Assembly (NCBI GenBank): GCA_023393155.1
Contig: JAEWML010000079.1
Location: forward strand, 1 to 17,259
Length of the DNA: 17,259 nucleotides
Direction of reading: 5' to 3'
Source: Bacillota bacterium
GTDB taxonomy: Bacteria > Bacillota > Clostridia > Oscillospirales > Oscillospiraceae
This document shows positions 1 through 7,494 of the stretch, one piece after another (position 1 is the stretch's first letter; every line of letters starts with the position of its first letter). Below the pieces are notes generated by a model. That model saw only the letters and a list, made by a program, of their open reading frames with translations. It was not told where the DNA came from and made no database searches. The position numbers and the translations under genes were made by a program.

Positions 1-965
1 GTGTGGTACACCGCGTCGAACACCTCCCGGTCCCTTGAAAATTTCACGGTGGTTTTAGCGGGGTGGACGTTCACGTCCACCTCCGTCACCGGAAGGTCGA
101 TCCGCAGCACGCAGCCGGGAAATTTCCCCTTCATAAGCTGGTTGCGGTATCCCTCCTCCAGCGCGGCGGTGAGAAGCTGGGACTTGATAAACCGCCTGTT
201 GACAAAAAACGTCTGCATAGAGCGGGAGCCCCGGCCCAAAAGCGGCTTTGTGACAAAGCCGGAGACAGTGACCTCTCCGCCCCGGCCCTCCACGGGCGTG
301 AGCGTGCGGGCAAATTCCCGGCCGAGGGCGGCGTAAATGGCAGAGTCCAGCTTCCCGTCGCCGGGGGTGTGAAGGGCCTCGGTCCCATCCTTAATGAAGC
401 GGAAGGAAATTTCGGGATGGCTCAGGGCCAGATGCTGCATCAGGCCGTTCACCGCCGCCGTTTCCGCGCTGTCCTTTTTCATGAATTTCAGCCGCGCGGG
501 GGTATTGTAAAACAAATCCCGGACGGTGATGGTGGTCCCCTCCGGGACCCCCGCGTCCCGCACCTCCTCGGCCACGCCGCCCTCCAAACGGAGGGACGCG
601 CCGGGTTCGCCCCTGCGGCAGGAGGAAATTTCCACCCGGCTCACGGCGGATATTGCCGCCAGCGCCTCGCCCCGGAAGCCAAGGGTGCCCACGCCTGCCA
701 AATCCTCCGCAACGCGAAGCTTGCTGGTGGCGTGGCGCAAAAACGCGGTGGGCAGCTCCTCCCGGGCGATTCCGCAGCCGTCGTCCGTCACGCGGATCAG
801 GCGCATTCCGCCGTTTTGCAGCTCCACCGTCACGGCGGAGGCGCCCGCGTCCACGGCGTTTTCCACCAGCTCCTTCACCACGCTGGCGGGCCGCTCCACC
901 ACCTCGCCGGCGGCAATCAGGTCCGCCACGTGGGGGTCCAGTTGTTGAATGTGGGGAGTTGTCAT
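1..965 (-). CDS. mutL: DNA mismatch repair protein MutL, N-terminal part (cut by the left edge)
   Basis: MutL is the GHKL-type ATPase that links MutS mismatch recognition to downstream nicking and excision. About 321 residues are visible, covering the ATPase domain and most of the transducer domain; the C-terminal dimerisation/endonuclease region lies outside the window. Visible motifs are VVKELVENAVDAGA (residues 29-42, with the presumed general base E32 and Mg-binding N36), DDGCGI (61-66), RHATSKL, GFRGEAL, LFYNTPAR, FVNRRFIKS and, near the window edge, VDVNVHPAK. The ATG at 965 follows AGAAAGG at good spacing and gives the usual MutL beginning. It lies 25 bp after the CPBP protease stop, so it is probably co-transcribed with that gene and mutS. 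I saw no frame break in the visible part. Whether the C-terminal endonuclease motif is present cannot be judged here. Confidence 0.97.
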   Translation of the reverse strand, partial: MTTPHIQQLDPHVADLIAAGEVVERPASVVKELVENAVDAGASAVTVELQNGGMRLIRVTDDGCGIAREELPTAFLRHATSKLRVAEDLAGVGTLGFRGEALAAISAVSRVEISSCRRGEPGASLRLEGGVAEEVRDAGVPEGTTITVRDLFYNTPARLKFMKKDSAETAAVNGLMQHLALSHPEISFRFIKDGTEALHTPGDGKLDSAIYAALGREFARTLTPVEGRGGEVTVSGFVTKPLLGRGSRSMQTFFVNRRFIKSQLLTAALEEGYRNQLMKGKFPGCVLRIDLPVTEVDVNVHPAKTTVKFSRDREVFDAVYH

Positions 966-990
966 AGCAAAGCCTTTCTAATTCGTCCGC

Positions 991-1701
991 TTACAGCCGC
1001 GACGCCAGCACGCTCAGCGCGTTGGCCAGTCCGTGCAGCGCCACGGAGGTCCACAGGGTTCCGGAATGGTCGTAGGCCCAGGCAAGCACCGCGCCGGGCA
1101 CCAGATATTGCAGCATCAGCCAGAAATAGGCCGCGTCCTGATTTCCCCAGGCATACTGCCACACATGTAAAAATGCAAATAAAACGCTGCTCACAACATA
1201 GGCCACTGTGCGGCTGCGGCTCCGCAGACCGCCGAAGACAAGCCCGCGGAAGAGAAATTCCTCCACAAAGGGGGCCAGAAACAGCACGATGAGCAGCGTG
1301 CTCAAGGGGGCGGCGTCAATCCGGGCAGAAATGCTGACGTCGTTCAGATTGGTCTGATTGTTTATCAGCGCGTGGGTCAGGCGATAGGCCAGCTCGTTCA
1401 GGCCGTACAGCGCCACAAGCCCCATGCCCAGGGTTTTCGCGGCCAAAGCCGCGTTGTCCAGCAGCGTCCGGGTGGAGCGGCCCAGAAGGCCGTGAAAAAT
1501 CATCACCGTGACGGCAAACAGCACGTAATAATAAATGGCGCTTTGCATCCCGGCGCTGATATTGATGTCCAAAAGCAGCTCCGCCAGCCGAAACAGCGGG
1601 TCTGTTGCAAAGGGGAGGACCAACAGATAGACCACAAAGAAAATCGTGCCGCCCGTTACTTCTCCGGAGGAGAGATTTGCGTTTGTGCGCTGTCGTGCCA
1701 T
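991..1701 (-). CDS. CPBP-family (CAAX/Abi-like) intramembrane metalloprotease
   Basis: A 236-residue membrane protein with about six to seven hydrophobic segments (roughly residues 19-33, 55-72, 88-105, 132-146, 165-180 and 190-208). It carries the three CPBP signatures: EEFLFRG (E147, E148, R152), FAFLH (H179) and HGLAN (H223, N227). These residues form the glutamate/histidine metal site of Rce1-type prenyl-protein proteases. In bacteria this family includes bacteriocin-immunity and signalling proteases, and the substrate cannot be read from sequence. The ATG at 1701 is preceded by AAAAGGAG with six intervening bases. It sits 32 bp after mutS and 25 bp before mutL on the same strand, which implies co-transcription. 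A membrane protease between mutS and mutL has no obvious repair role; it may be a passenger using the operon's promoter. Confidence 0.92.
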   Translation of the reverse strand: MARQRTNANLSSGEVTGGTIFFVVYLLVLPFATDPLFRLAELLLDINISAGMQSAIYYYVLFAVTVMIFHGLLGRSTRTLLDNAALAAKTLGMGLVALYGLNELAYRLTHALINNQTNLNDVSISARIDAAPLSTLLIVLFLAPFVEEFLFRGLVFGGLRSRSRTVAYVVSSVLFAFLHVWQYAWGNQDAAYFWLMLQYLVPGAVLAWAYDHSGTLWTSVALHGLANALSVLASRL

Positions 1702-1733
1702 GTAGTTCTCCTTTTCGTCTCTTTCGCGTGTCG

Positions 1734-4337
1734 TCAGGACAGCTTGCGTTTCAGTTCGTATAAAAGGCCCATGGCCTCAATGGGGGTCAGCGTATCCGGC
1801 TGGCAGCGGCGCAGCGCGTCCAGCACCTCGCCCTCACCCACCGCGTCCAGAGACACCTGCCGGGCCTCCTGCCGGGGCTTTACGTACTGCACGCCGTTTT
1901 CGGCCTCCAGTTCCTCCAAAACGGTTCTTGCCCGGGCTACCACTTTGTCGGGCAGGCCCGCCAGCTTTGCGACTTCAATGCCATAGCTCCGGTCCGCCCC
2001 GCCGGGGACGATTTTGCGCAGGAAGATAATTTCCTCGCCCCGGGTTTTCACGGCAATGTTGTAGTTCACCGCGCCGGGGAGGGTGTCCTCCAGCTCCGTC
2101 AGCTCGTGATAGTGGGTGGCAATCAAAGTTTTCGCCCCAAGCTTTTTGGGGTCCGCGCAGTGCTCCACCACCGCCCGGGCGATGGACATACCGTCAAAGG
2201 TGGAGGTGCCCCTGCCGATTTCGTCCAAAATCAGCAGACTTTTTTTGGTGGCGTGGCGAAGAATGTCCGCCACCTCTGTCATTTCCACCATGAAGGTGGA
2301 CTGGCCCGCCGCCAGATCGTCGCTGGCGCCGATGCGGGTGAAAATCCGGTCCACCACGCCGATGCGGGCTGCGGCGGCGGGGACGAAGGACCCGACCTGA
2401 GCCAGCAGCACAATCAGGGCCACCTGACGCATATAGGTGGATTTGCCCGCCATGTTGGGGCCGGTAATGATGGCCACCCGCTGCTCCCGCTCGCCCATAA
2501 ACGTGTCGTTGGGGACAAACAGGCTGTCCTTCAGCACCCGCTCCACCACGGGGTGGCGCCCCCCGGTAATTTCAATCACGCCGGACTCGTCCACGTGGGG
2601 GCGGCAATAGCCGTTCCGGGCGGCGACGCTTGCAAGGGACCCCAGCGCGTCCAGCTCGGCTGCCGCTGCCGCGGTCTGCTGAATGCGGGCGGCCTCAGCC
2701 ACGATTTTTTCCCGCAGCGTGGTAAAAAGCTGATATTCCAGCGCGGTCACCCGCTCGGAGGCGGTGAGAATCTCCCGCTCCAAGTCCTTCAGCTCCTGGG
2801 TGACATACCGCTCGCCGTTTGTGGTGGTCTGCTTGCGGATGTAGCTTTCGGGGACCTTGTCGATCATGGACTTGCTGACCTCGATGTAATAGCCGAACAC
2901 CTTGTTGAAGCCAACCTTCAGGGTCCGGATGCCGGTTTTTTCCTTTTCACGGGCCTCAATGTCCGCAAGAAGGCCCTTGCCCCCGTTCATCACGCTGCGA
3001 AGCCGGTCCACCTCCGGGTCGTATCCGTCCCGGATAAAGCCTCCCTCCCGGACGGAAAAGGGCGGTTCGTCGCAGATGGCGGCGGCAATCAGAGACCCCA
3101 CGTCCGCAAGCGGGTCCAGCAGCTCCAAAAGCTCACGAAGTCGCCGGTCGGAAAACGCGGACAGCCGCGCCGCGATGTCCGGCAGCTTTTCAATGGCGCA
3201 GCGCAGGGCCGCAAGGTCCCGCCCTCCGGCGGTGCCGTAGGTGATGCGGCCGATCAGCCGCTCCAAATCCCCCAGCCCGCTCATGGCGGCAATCAGTTCC
3301 TCGCGGCCGATGGTGTTGTCCACCAGCGCGGCCACAGCGGAAAGACGGCTGTTGATGGCGGTGACGGAAAGCAAAGGCCGTTCCAGCCAGCCCCGCAGGC
3401 ACCGGCCCCCCATGGAGGTTTTCGTCTTGTCCAGGACCCACAGAAGGCTGCCACGCCGCTCCTTGCCCCGCATCGTCTCCGTCAGCTCCAGATTTCTGCG
3501 GGAGCTGAGGTCCAGCTCCATAAACCGGCCCTGCTCGTAATAGTCCAGCCGGTTAATGTGGCTCAGGTCCGTTTTCTGGGTTTCGTAGAGATACTTTAAA
3601 AGCCCGCCCAGCGCCATACCTGCCGCCGGATTGTCCGTGGGCAGGCTTTGCCAGCCGGTTTCACCAAACTGGGCGCGGATGTTTTTCTCCGCTTCCCCGG
3701 GGAGAAAGCGGCCCTCGCCGCCGTTTTCCACCCGGCAGTTGAATTTTTCCCGCAGGGCCTCCGTCAAATGCGTTTCGGCAAAGGCGCCGTCGTTCACCAC
3801 CGCCTCGGCGGGGGAGAAGCGGCCCAGTTCATTGACAATGTGCTCCGCCCGGTCTTTTCCTGAAAAGGACGTGACGTGGGTTTCGCCGGTGGACATGTCG
3901 CAGAAGGCCGCCCCGGCGTGTTTGGAGTCCAGATAAATGCCGCACAAAAAGTTGCCCGCCTTCTCGTCCAGACATGCCGCGTCAATCACCGTTCCCGGCG
4001 TGACCACCCGGATGATATCCCGCTCCACCAGACCCTTGGCCGTGGCGGGGTCCTCCATCTGCTCACAGATGGCCACCTTGTAGCCCTTGGCAATCAGCCG
4101 GGCGATATACGCGTCGCTGGAGTGATAGGGGATACCGCACATGGGCACCCGGTCCTCCGGAGCTTTGGTTGGGTCCTTGTCCCGGCTGGTGAGGGTCAGG
4201 TTCAGCTCCTTCGACGCGGTGCGCGCGTCGCCGTCGAACATCTCATAGAAGTCCCCCAGGCGGAAAAACACGATGGAATCGGGGTTCTGTTCCTTGATTT
4301 TCAGATACTGCTTCATCATGGGGGTCAATTCCGCCAT
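1734..4337 (-). CDS. mutS: DNA mismatch repair protein MutS
   Basis: MutS recognises base mismatches and small loops, then uses ATP to form a sliding clamp that recruits MutL. The 867-residue product is full length for the family (about 850-860 in model bacteria). The mismatch-reading F-x-E motif is seen in GDFYEMF (F30, E32). The connector, lever and clamp regions fill residues about 120-600. The ABC-type ATPase has Walker A GPNMAGKST (626-634), the STFMVEM signature (680-686), Walker B with DE (705-706) in LLILDEIGRGTSTFDG, and THYHEL (741-746). The C-terminus ends with an ELKRKLS tail typical of full MutS1. The start at 4337 follows GAGGTGAG. This is MutS1 rather than MutS2, because it has the N-terminal mismatch-binding domain and no Smr domain. 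No key residue is missing. Confidence 0.98.
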   Translation of the reverse strand: MAELTPMMKQYLKIKEQNPDSIVFFRLGDFYEMFDGDARTASKELNLTLTSRDKDPTKAPEDRVPMCGIPYHSSDAYIARLIAKGYKVAICEQMEDPATAKGLVERDIIRVVTPGTVIDAACLDEKAGNFLCGIYLDSKHAGAAFCDMSTGETHVTSFSGKDRAEHIVNELGRFSPAEAVVNDGAFAETHLTEALREKFNCRVENGGEGRFLPGEAEKNIRAQFGETGWQSLPTDNPAAGMALGGLLKYLYETQKTDLSHINRLDYYEQGRFMELDLSSRRNLELTETMRGKERRGSLLWVLDKTKTSMGGRCLRGWLERPLLSVTAINSRLSAVAALVDNTIGREELIAAMSGLGDLERLIGRITYGTAGGRDLAALRCAIEKLPDIAARLSAFSDRRLRELLELLDPLADVGSLIAAAICDEPPFSVREGGFIRDGYDPEVDRLRSVMNGGKGLLADIEAREKEKTGIRTLKVGFNKVFGYYIEVSKSMIDKVPESYIRKQTTTNGERYVTQELKDLEREILTASERVTALEYQLFTTLREKIVAEAARIQQTAAAAAELDALGSLASVAARNGYCRPHVDESGVIEITGGRHPVVERVLKDSLFVPNDTFMGEREQRVAIITGPNMAGKSTYMRQVALIVLLAQVGSFVPAAAARIGVVDRIFTRIGASDDLAAGQSTFMVEMTEVADILRHATKKSLLILDEIGRGTSTFDGMSIARAVVEHCADPKKLGAKTLIATHYHELTELEDTLPGAVNYNIAVKTRGEEIIFLRKIVPGGADRSYGIEVAKLAGLPDKVVARARTVLEELEAENGVQYVKPRQEARQVSLDAVGEGEVLDALRRCQPDTLTPIEAMGLLYELKRKLS

Positions 4338-4397
4338 GGATGGCTCACCTCATTCTCTTTCTAAGCTAAAAGCCGCAGGCCCCGTCATGCGGGACAA

Positions 4398-4426
4398 TGT
4401 ATATAAAAATTTTGATTTTAGCGCAA
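4398..4426 (-). promoter_or_regulatory. Candidate sigma-A promoter for mutS
   Basis: Read on the minus strand the segment is TTGCGC, 17 bp, TATACA, lying in an AT-rich patch within otherwise GC-rich DNA, about 60 bp upstream of the mutS ATG. The same -35 hexamer and spacing occur in the LCP promoter at 11132-11160. It would give mutS, the membrane protease and mutL transcription independent of miaB. The matches to consensus are 4/6 and 4/6, so this is a prediction only. Confidence 0.5.
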
Positions 4427-4489
4427 GGGGGTTCCATATTTTCAAAGCGGCGCCGCTCTCCTCACAGGTTCAACGCCGCGCCCTTTGCG

Positions 4490-5320
4490 TCAGATTTCCG
4501 CGGTTGTGCCGCCGGTCATATAGTGGAGCCGGTCCCCCAGCAGCTCTTTCAAAATGGCGAACGCGTCCTGCCCGGTGCAGTGGCCGGTGTAATAAACCGT
4601 ATGCTCCCGGGCCAAAAGCTCCCGGCCAACGGACTCCACCAGCTTCCTCGGCTCCGTCTCGCCCGTGCCGGGGCTGTACAGATGGAACCCGGCGAATACC
4701 GCGTCCGGCGAGCGGCCCAAAAGCTCCTCCGCCCGACGCAGGATGTTGACGATGCCCCGGTGGGAGCAGCCCGCAAGCAGCACCGTCTTGCCGTCTTCGC
4801 AAATCAGAAGGTTCTGCTCATGGCGGAATGTGTCCATGGGGTAGTCCTCGCCTTGCTTCTCTTTAAGCTTATCGTTGGCGTGGGAGCGGTAATCCGCTGT
4901 TTTCACATCGGAAAAAAGCCGCAGCGCTTCATCAATTCTCAGCGCGTCCCCGGTAAGCGTCAGCCGGTCCTCAAAGGGGCGGACCTCCTCCGGCATTCCG
5001 ATAAACACCGGAACGCCGTTTTTGCCCATTGCGTAATAGTCGCCCATGGCCGCGCGGCTCAGATAGACCCGCGCGGTTTTGTTGACGGAAAGAAACGCGG
5101 CAAGACCCCCGGAATGGTCGTCGTGGGCGTGGGAGAGCACGGCGGTGTCCACCGCCGTCAAATCCACCCCCAGAGCGCGGGCATTGTCTAAAACGGCAGG
5201 GCCGGGACCCATGTCAAAGAGAATTTTGTGGGCGTTCGTCTCTACGTATTGGCTCAGCCCGTGGGCGTGCACCACGTCGGCGCGGCAGGAGGTGTTTTCC
5301 AGCAGGGTCGTAATCTTCAT
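4490..5320 (-). CDS. MBL-fold metallohydrolase, COG1237-like
   Basis: A 276-residue metallo-beta-lactamase-fold protein. The metal-binding motif is HAHDDH (H64, H66, D68, H69), with further likely ligands in AGCSHRG (H187), AGFHLY (H213) and TGHCTG (H247). The early GLSQYVETNAHKILFDMG segment and the AGCSH/GHCTG pattern resemble the COG1237 group. That group includes enzymes annotated as 7,8-dihydropterin-6-methyl-4-(beta-D-ribofuranosyl)aminobenzene-5'-phosphate synthase. That specific activity is unlikely in a bacterium of this kind and should not be transferred. I chose the ATG at 5320 because GAAAGGAG (5329-5336) lies eight bases upstream; an in-frame TTG at 5338 lies before that site. 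It sits between miaB and mutS, directly after a terminator, and is probably cytoplasmic since no signal peptide is seen. Substrate unknown. Confidence 0.88.
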   Translation of the reverse strand: MKITTLLENTSCRADVVHAHGLSQYVETNAHKILFDMGPGPAVLDNARALGVDLTAVDTAVLSHAHDDHSGGLAAFLSVNKTARVYLSRAAMGDYYAMGKNGVPVFIGMPEEVRPFEDRLTLTGDALRIDEALRLFSDVKTADYRSHANDKLKEKQGEDYPMDTFRHEQNLLICEDGKTVLLAGCSHRGIVNILRRAEELLGRSPDAVFAGFHLYSPGTGETEPRKLVESVGRELLAREHTVYYTGHCTGQDAFAILKELLGDRLHYMTGGTTAEI

Positions 5321-5336
5321 GAGATTCGCTCCTTTC

Positions 5337-5360
5337 AAAAACCCGCGGCAAAAAGCCGCG
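5337..5360 (-). terminator. Intrinsic terminator after miaB, abutting the MBL gene's ribosome binding site
   Basis: On the minus strand CGCGGC-TTTTT-GCCGCG is followed by GG and five T residues: a 6-bp all-GC stem plus U tract. It begins 9 bp past the miaB stop. Its T tract touches the Shine-Dalgarno GAAAGGAG of the next gene, so read-through could be coupled to access to that site. Confidence 0.75.
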
Positions 5361-5368
5361 AAGAAAAT

Positions 5369-6787
5369 TCAGACCGTGACCGCCTCTCCATACAGCGCCC
5401 AGGTGTTGCTGTCGGTGATTTTGACATCCGCAAAGGTCCCGATGAGAGATTTGTCTCCCTTGACGCGCACCAGCCGGTTCCCCTCCGTACGGGAGGAGAG
5501 GGGCCAATCGGCATCCGCGCTTTCCCCGTCCACCAAAACGCGCTCGATTTTTCCTACATAGGCGGCGTGGGCGGCGGCGGAGCGGGCGTTTTGCACCTCC
5601 AGCAGCCGGTCAAACCACTTCTGCTTTTCGCTGCGGGGCACCGGGTCAGGCAGCTCCGCCGCCTTCGTGCCGGGACGGGGACTGTAAATAAAGGTAAACA
5701 GGGCGTCAAAGCCCACATCCTCCACCAAGGACACGGTTTCCATGGCCTCCGCCTCCGTCTCGCCGGGAAAGCCGATAATCACGTCGCTGGTGAGCACCAG
5801 ATTGGGCATTTTCGCCTTGGCGTAGTTAATTTCCTCCAGATACTGCTCTCGGGTGTACCGCCGGTTCATTTCCTTCAGAACCCGGTTGCTGCCGGACTGG
5901 AAGGGAAGGTGGAGCTGCTTTGCAACGTGGGGGCACCGGGCCATAACGTCAAACAGCTTGTGGGTGGCGTCCTTGGGATGGCTGGACATGAAGCGGATGA
6001 GATAGTCTCCGGGAATCTGGTCGATGTCGGAGAGCAGGTCCGCAAAGTCGTATCCGCCGCCAAGGTCGTTTCCATAGGAATTTACGTTTTGGCCCAGAAG
6101 GGTAATCTCCTTGTATCCGGCCTCCACCAGCTCTCGTACCTCCGAAAGAACCGCGTCCCGGCTGCGGCTGCGCTCCCGGCCCCGGACGTAGGGTACGATG
6201 CAGTAGGAGCAGAAGTTGTTGCACCCGTACATAATGGAAACCCAGGCCTTGGCCCCCTCCTGACGCAAGGTGGGAAGCCCCTCGGCAATGCTGCCGACTT
6301 CGTCTTCCACGGCAAACACCCGCCCGTGGGACTCGTATACCTGCCACAAAAGCTCTGGGAATTTCCACAGCGCGTGAGGCCCGAATACCAAATCCACATG
6401 GCGGTAGGATTCCTTCACCCGCTTGCTCACCCGCTCCTCCTGCGCCATGCAGCCGCACAGGCAGATAATCTGGCGGGGGTTGGCTTTCTTCGTATGGGTC
6501 AGGGCGCCGAGGTTGCCGAACACCCGCTGCTCCGCATGCTCCCGGATGGCGCAGGTGTTGAGAATCACCACGTCGGCCTCCTTCGGCTCGTCGGTGAGGG
6601 AAAAGCCCATTTCTTTCAGCATCCCCATCAGCTTTTCCCCGTCGGCCACGTTCTGCTGGCAGCCGAAGGTGTCCACGCAAGCGGCGGGACGACTTTCCCG
6701 CGCCGAAAGCATGGCATAAATCAATTCCGTAAAGCCCCGCTGGCGCGCGATCTCCGACCGGGCAATGGTAACGTTTTTGCGTTCCAA
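5369..6787 (-). CDS. miaB: tRNA-2-methylthio-N6-dimethylallyladenosine synthase MiaB
   Basis: MiaB is a radical-SAM methylthiotransferase that adds a methylthio group to i6A37 of tRNAs reading UNN codons. The 472-residue product has the full three-domain layout. The N-terminal UPF0004 domain carries cluster cysteines C43 (TFGCQQN), C79 (NTCAIRE) and C113 (CGCMAQ). The radical-SAM domain carries C189, C193 and C196 in YGCNNFCSYC. A TRAM domain for tRNA binding covers about residues 408-470. LLGQNVNSYG and PFQSGSNRVLKEMNRRYT are MiaB-type rather than MtaB- or RimO-type. The frame stays open upstream to 6979, but that part spans a terminator-like hairpin. I therefore chose the TTG at 6787, preceded by GGAGGA seven bases away. 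It is first in the minus-strand repair series and divergent from lspA. Confidence 0.95.
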   Translation of the reverse strand: MERKNVTIARSEIARQRGFTELIYAMLSARESRPAACVDTFGCQQNVADGEKLMGMLKEMGFSLTDEPKEADVVILNTCAIREHAEQRVFGNLGALTHTKKANPRQIICLCGCMAQEERVSKRVKESYRHVDLVFGPHALWKFPELLWQVYESHGRVFAVEDEVGSIAEGLPTLRQEGAKAWVSIMYGCNNFCSYCIVPYVRGRERSRSRDAVLSEVRELVEAGYKEITLLGQNVNSYGNDLGGGYDFADLLSDIDQIPGDYLIRFMSSHPKDATHKLFDVMARCPHVAKQLHLPFQSGSNRVLKEMNRRYTREQYLEEINYAKAKMPNLVLTSDVIIGFPGETEAEAMETVSLVEDVGFDALFTFIYSPRPGTKAAELPDPVPRSEKQKWFDRLLEVQNARSAAAHAAYVGKIERVLVDGESADADWPLSSRTEGNRLVRVKGDKSLIGTFADVKITDSNTWALYGEAVTV

Positions 6788-6836
6788 GGGTAAATCCTCC
6801 AAAACCTGAAAATGTCGATAATTTATCCACGTTAGC
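6788..6836 (-). promoter_or_regulatory. miaB upstream region with a weak promoter candidate
   Basis: The minus strand here carries GGAGGA, which sets the miaB TTG start. Just beyond is GATAAA, 17 bp downstream of TTGTTT, the best -10/-35 pair I can find. The hexamer matches are poor (4/6 and 3/6). TTGTTT itself lies at about 6842-6847, in the T-rich tail of the adjacent hairpin. Confidence 0.3.
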
Positions 6837-6848
6837 TTATCACAAAAC

Positions 6849-6930
6849 AAAAAAAAGCACAAGCCGCATTTCCCGGGGGTGGGGTCACGGGTCCGGGAAA
6901 AAACCCACCCGCAGGGAAGTTGCTTTTTTT
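6849..6930. terminator. Large hairpin flanked by A8 and T7 tracts (bidirectional terminator-like) between miaB and lspA
   Basis: AAAAAAAGCA (6850-6859) pairs with TGCTTTTTTT (6921-6930). Inside, TTCCC (6870-6874) can pair with GGGAA (6914-6918) and GGGTGGG (6877-6883) with CCCACCC (6904-6910). An alternative inner 8-bp stem pairs 6869-6876 with 6893-6900. Read on either strand, a GC stem is followed by a T run, which is the form of an intrinsic terminator. It lies between divergent genes where no transcript should need ending, so its role is unclear: insulation, a small RNA, or attenuation. Confidence 0.5.
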
Positions 6931-6948
6931 GCCCAAATGGGGTAGGAT
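6920..6948 (+). promoter_or_regulatory. Candidate promoter for lspA-rluD
   Basis: TTGCTT, 17 bp, TAGGAT, about 50 bp upstream of the lspA ATG. The -35 overlaps the T tract of the upstream hairpin. Both hexamers match consensus at 4/6, so support is modest. Confidence 0.4.
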
Positions 6949-6999
6949 AGGGCATAAATCTTGAAGAGAATCGGCGCATACCGCGCAGGGAGGTCTTTT

Positions 7000-7494
7000 A
7001 TGCTCTATCTTATCGCCGGCGCAGGGCTTTTAGCTGTGGACCAGTGGGTCAAATATTGGGTGACGGCCCATCTGGAGCTGGGCGCTTCCACGCCGTTGCT
7101 TCCCGGCTTTTTGGAGCTGCTGCGGGTTCATAACTACGGCGCGGCCTGGTCCAGCTTTTCCGGGATGCGGTGGCTGCTGCTGGCCATGACCGGAGCCATC
7201 GTGCTGGCGGTTATTTTTGCCGTGGCGAAAAAGCTGGTCCGCCATCCGCTGGGGCTGGCCGCGGCCACGCTGATTATCTCCGGAGGCCTTGGCAACATCA
7301 TTGACCGGGCGCGGCTGGGGTATGTGGTGGATATGTTCAACTTCCAGTTTATGCACTACCCTGTGTTCAACGTGGCGGACATCTGCATCGTGTCCGGCGC
7401 CATTCTGGGGGCGGTATACTACCTGTGGTTCTATGAAAAATATGATGGGAAGGAAGCCGCGAATGGAAACGCTGACGCTGAAAGCAAGTCCTGA
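7000..7494 (+). CDS. lspA: Lipoprotein signal peptidase (signal peptidase II)
   Basis: LspA is the membrane aspartyl protease that removes signal peptides from lipidated prolipoproteins. The 164-residue protein has four hydrophobic segments (about 2-14, 58-76, 85-100 and 128-145). It shows the family blocks DQWVKYWV (14-21), HNYGAAWS, GGLGNIIDR and PVFNVADICI. The catalytic pair is expected to be D111 (GYVVDMF) and D127 (FNVAD). The ATG at 7000 follows AGGGAGG (6987-6993) with six spacer bases; an upstream in-frame TTG at 6961 lacks such a site and would add 13 polar residues before the first membrane helix. The hydrophilic C-terminal tail overlaps the next gene, rluD, matching the common Firmicute order lspA-rluD. 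Confidence 0.96.
   Translation: MLYLIAGAGLLAVDQWVKYWVTAHLELGASTPLLPGFLELLRVHNYGAAWSSFSGMRWLLLAMTGAIVLAVIFAVAKKLVRHPLGLAAATLIISGGLGNIIDRARLGYVVDMFNFQFMHYPVFNVADICIVSGAILGAVYYLWFYEKYDGKEAANGNADAESKS

Noticed and set aside
63..1292. Plus-strand open frame across mutL and the CPBP gene
   Set aside because: It overlaps two well-supported minus-strand genes and its product is compositionally biased with no motifs.
2106..3599. Long open frame (about 497 codons) on the plus strand, antisense to mutS
   Set aside because: The minus strand encodes a full MutS with all motifs. The antisense product is rich in G, H, Q and P with no recognisable domain, typical of shadow frames in GC-rich DNA.
4373..4393. 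Small stems (CCGCA/TGCGG or CCCG/CGGG) in the mutS leader
   Set aside because: Only 4-5 bp, with competing pairings and no T tract; not distinguishable from chance in GC-rich sequence.
5228..6793. Long open frame (about 521 codons) on the plus strand, antisense to miaB
   Set aside because: It is the complement of a clear MiaB with intact cluster cysteines, and no ribosome binding site or domain supports the antisense frame.
6823..6831. TTATCCACG, one mismatch from a DnaA box
   Set aside because: A single copy with no cluster, no AT-rich unwinding element and no replication gene nearby; expected by chance.
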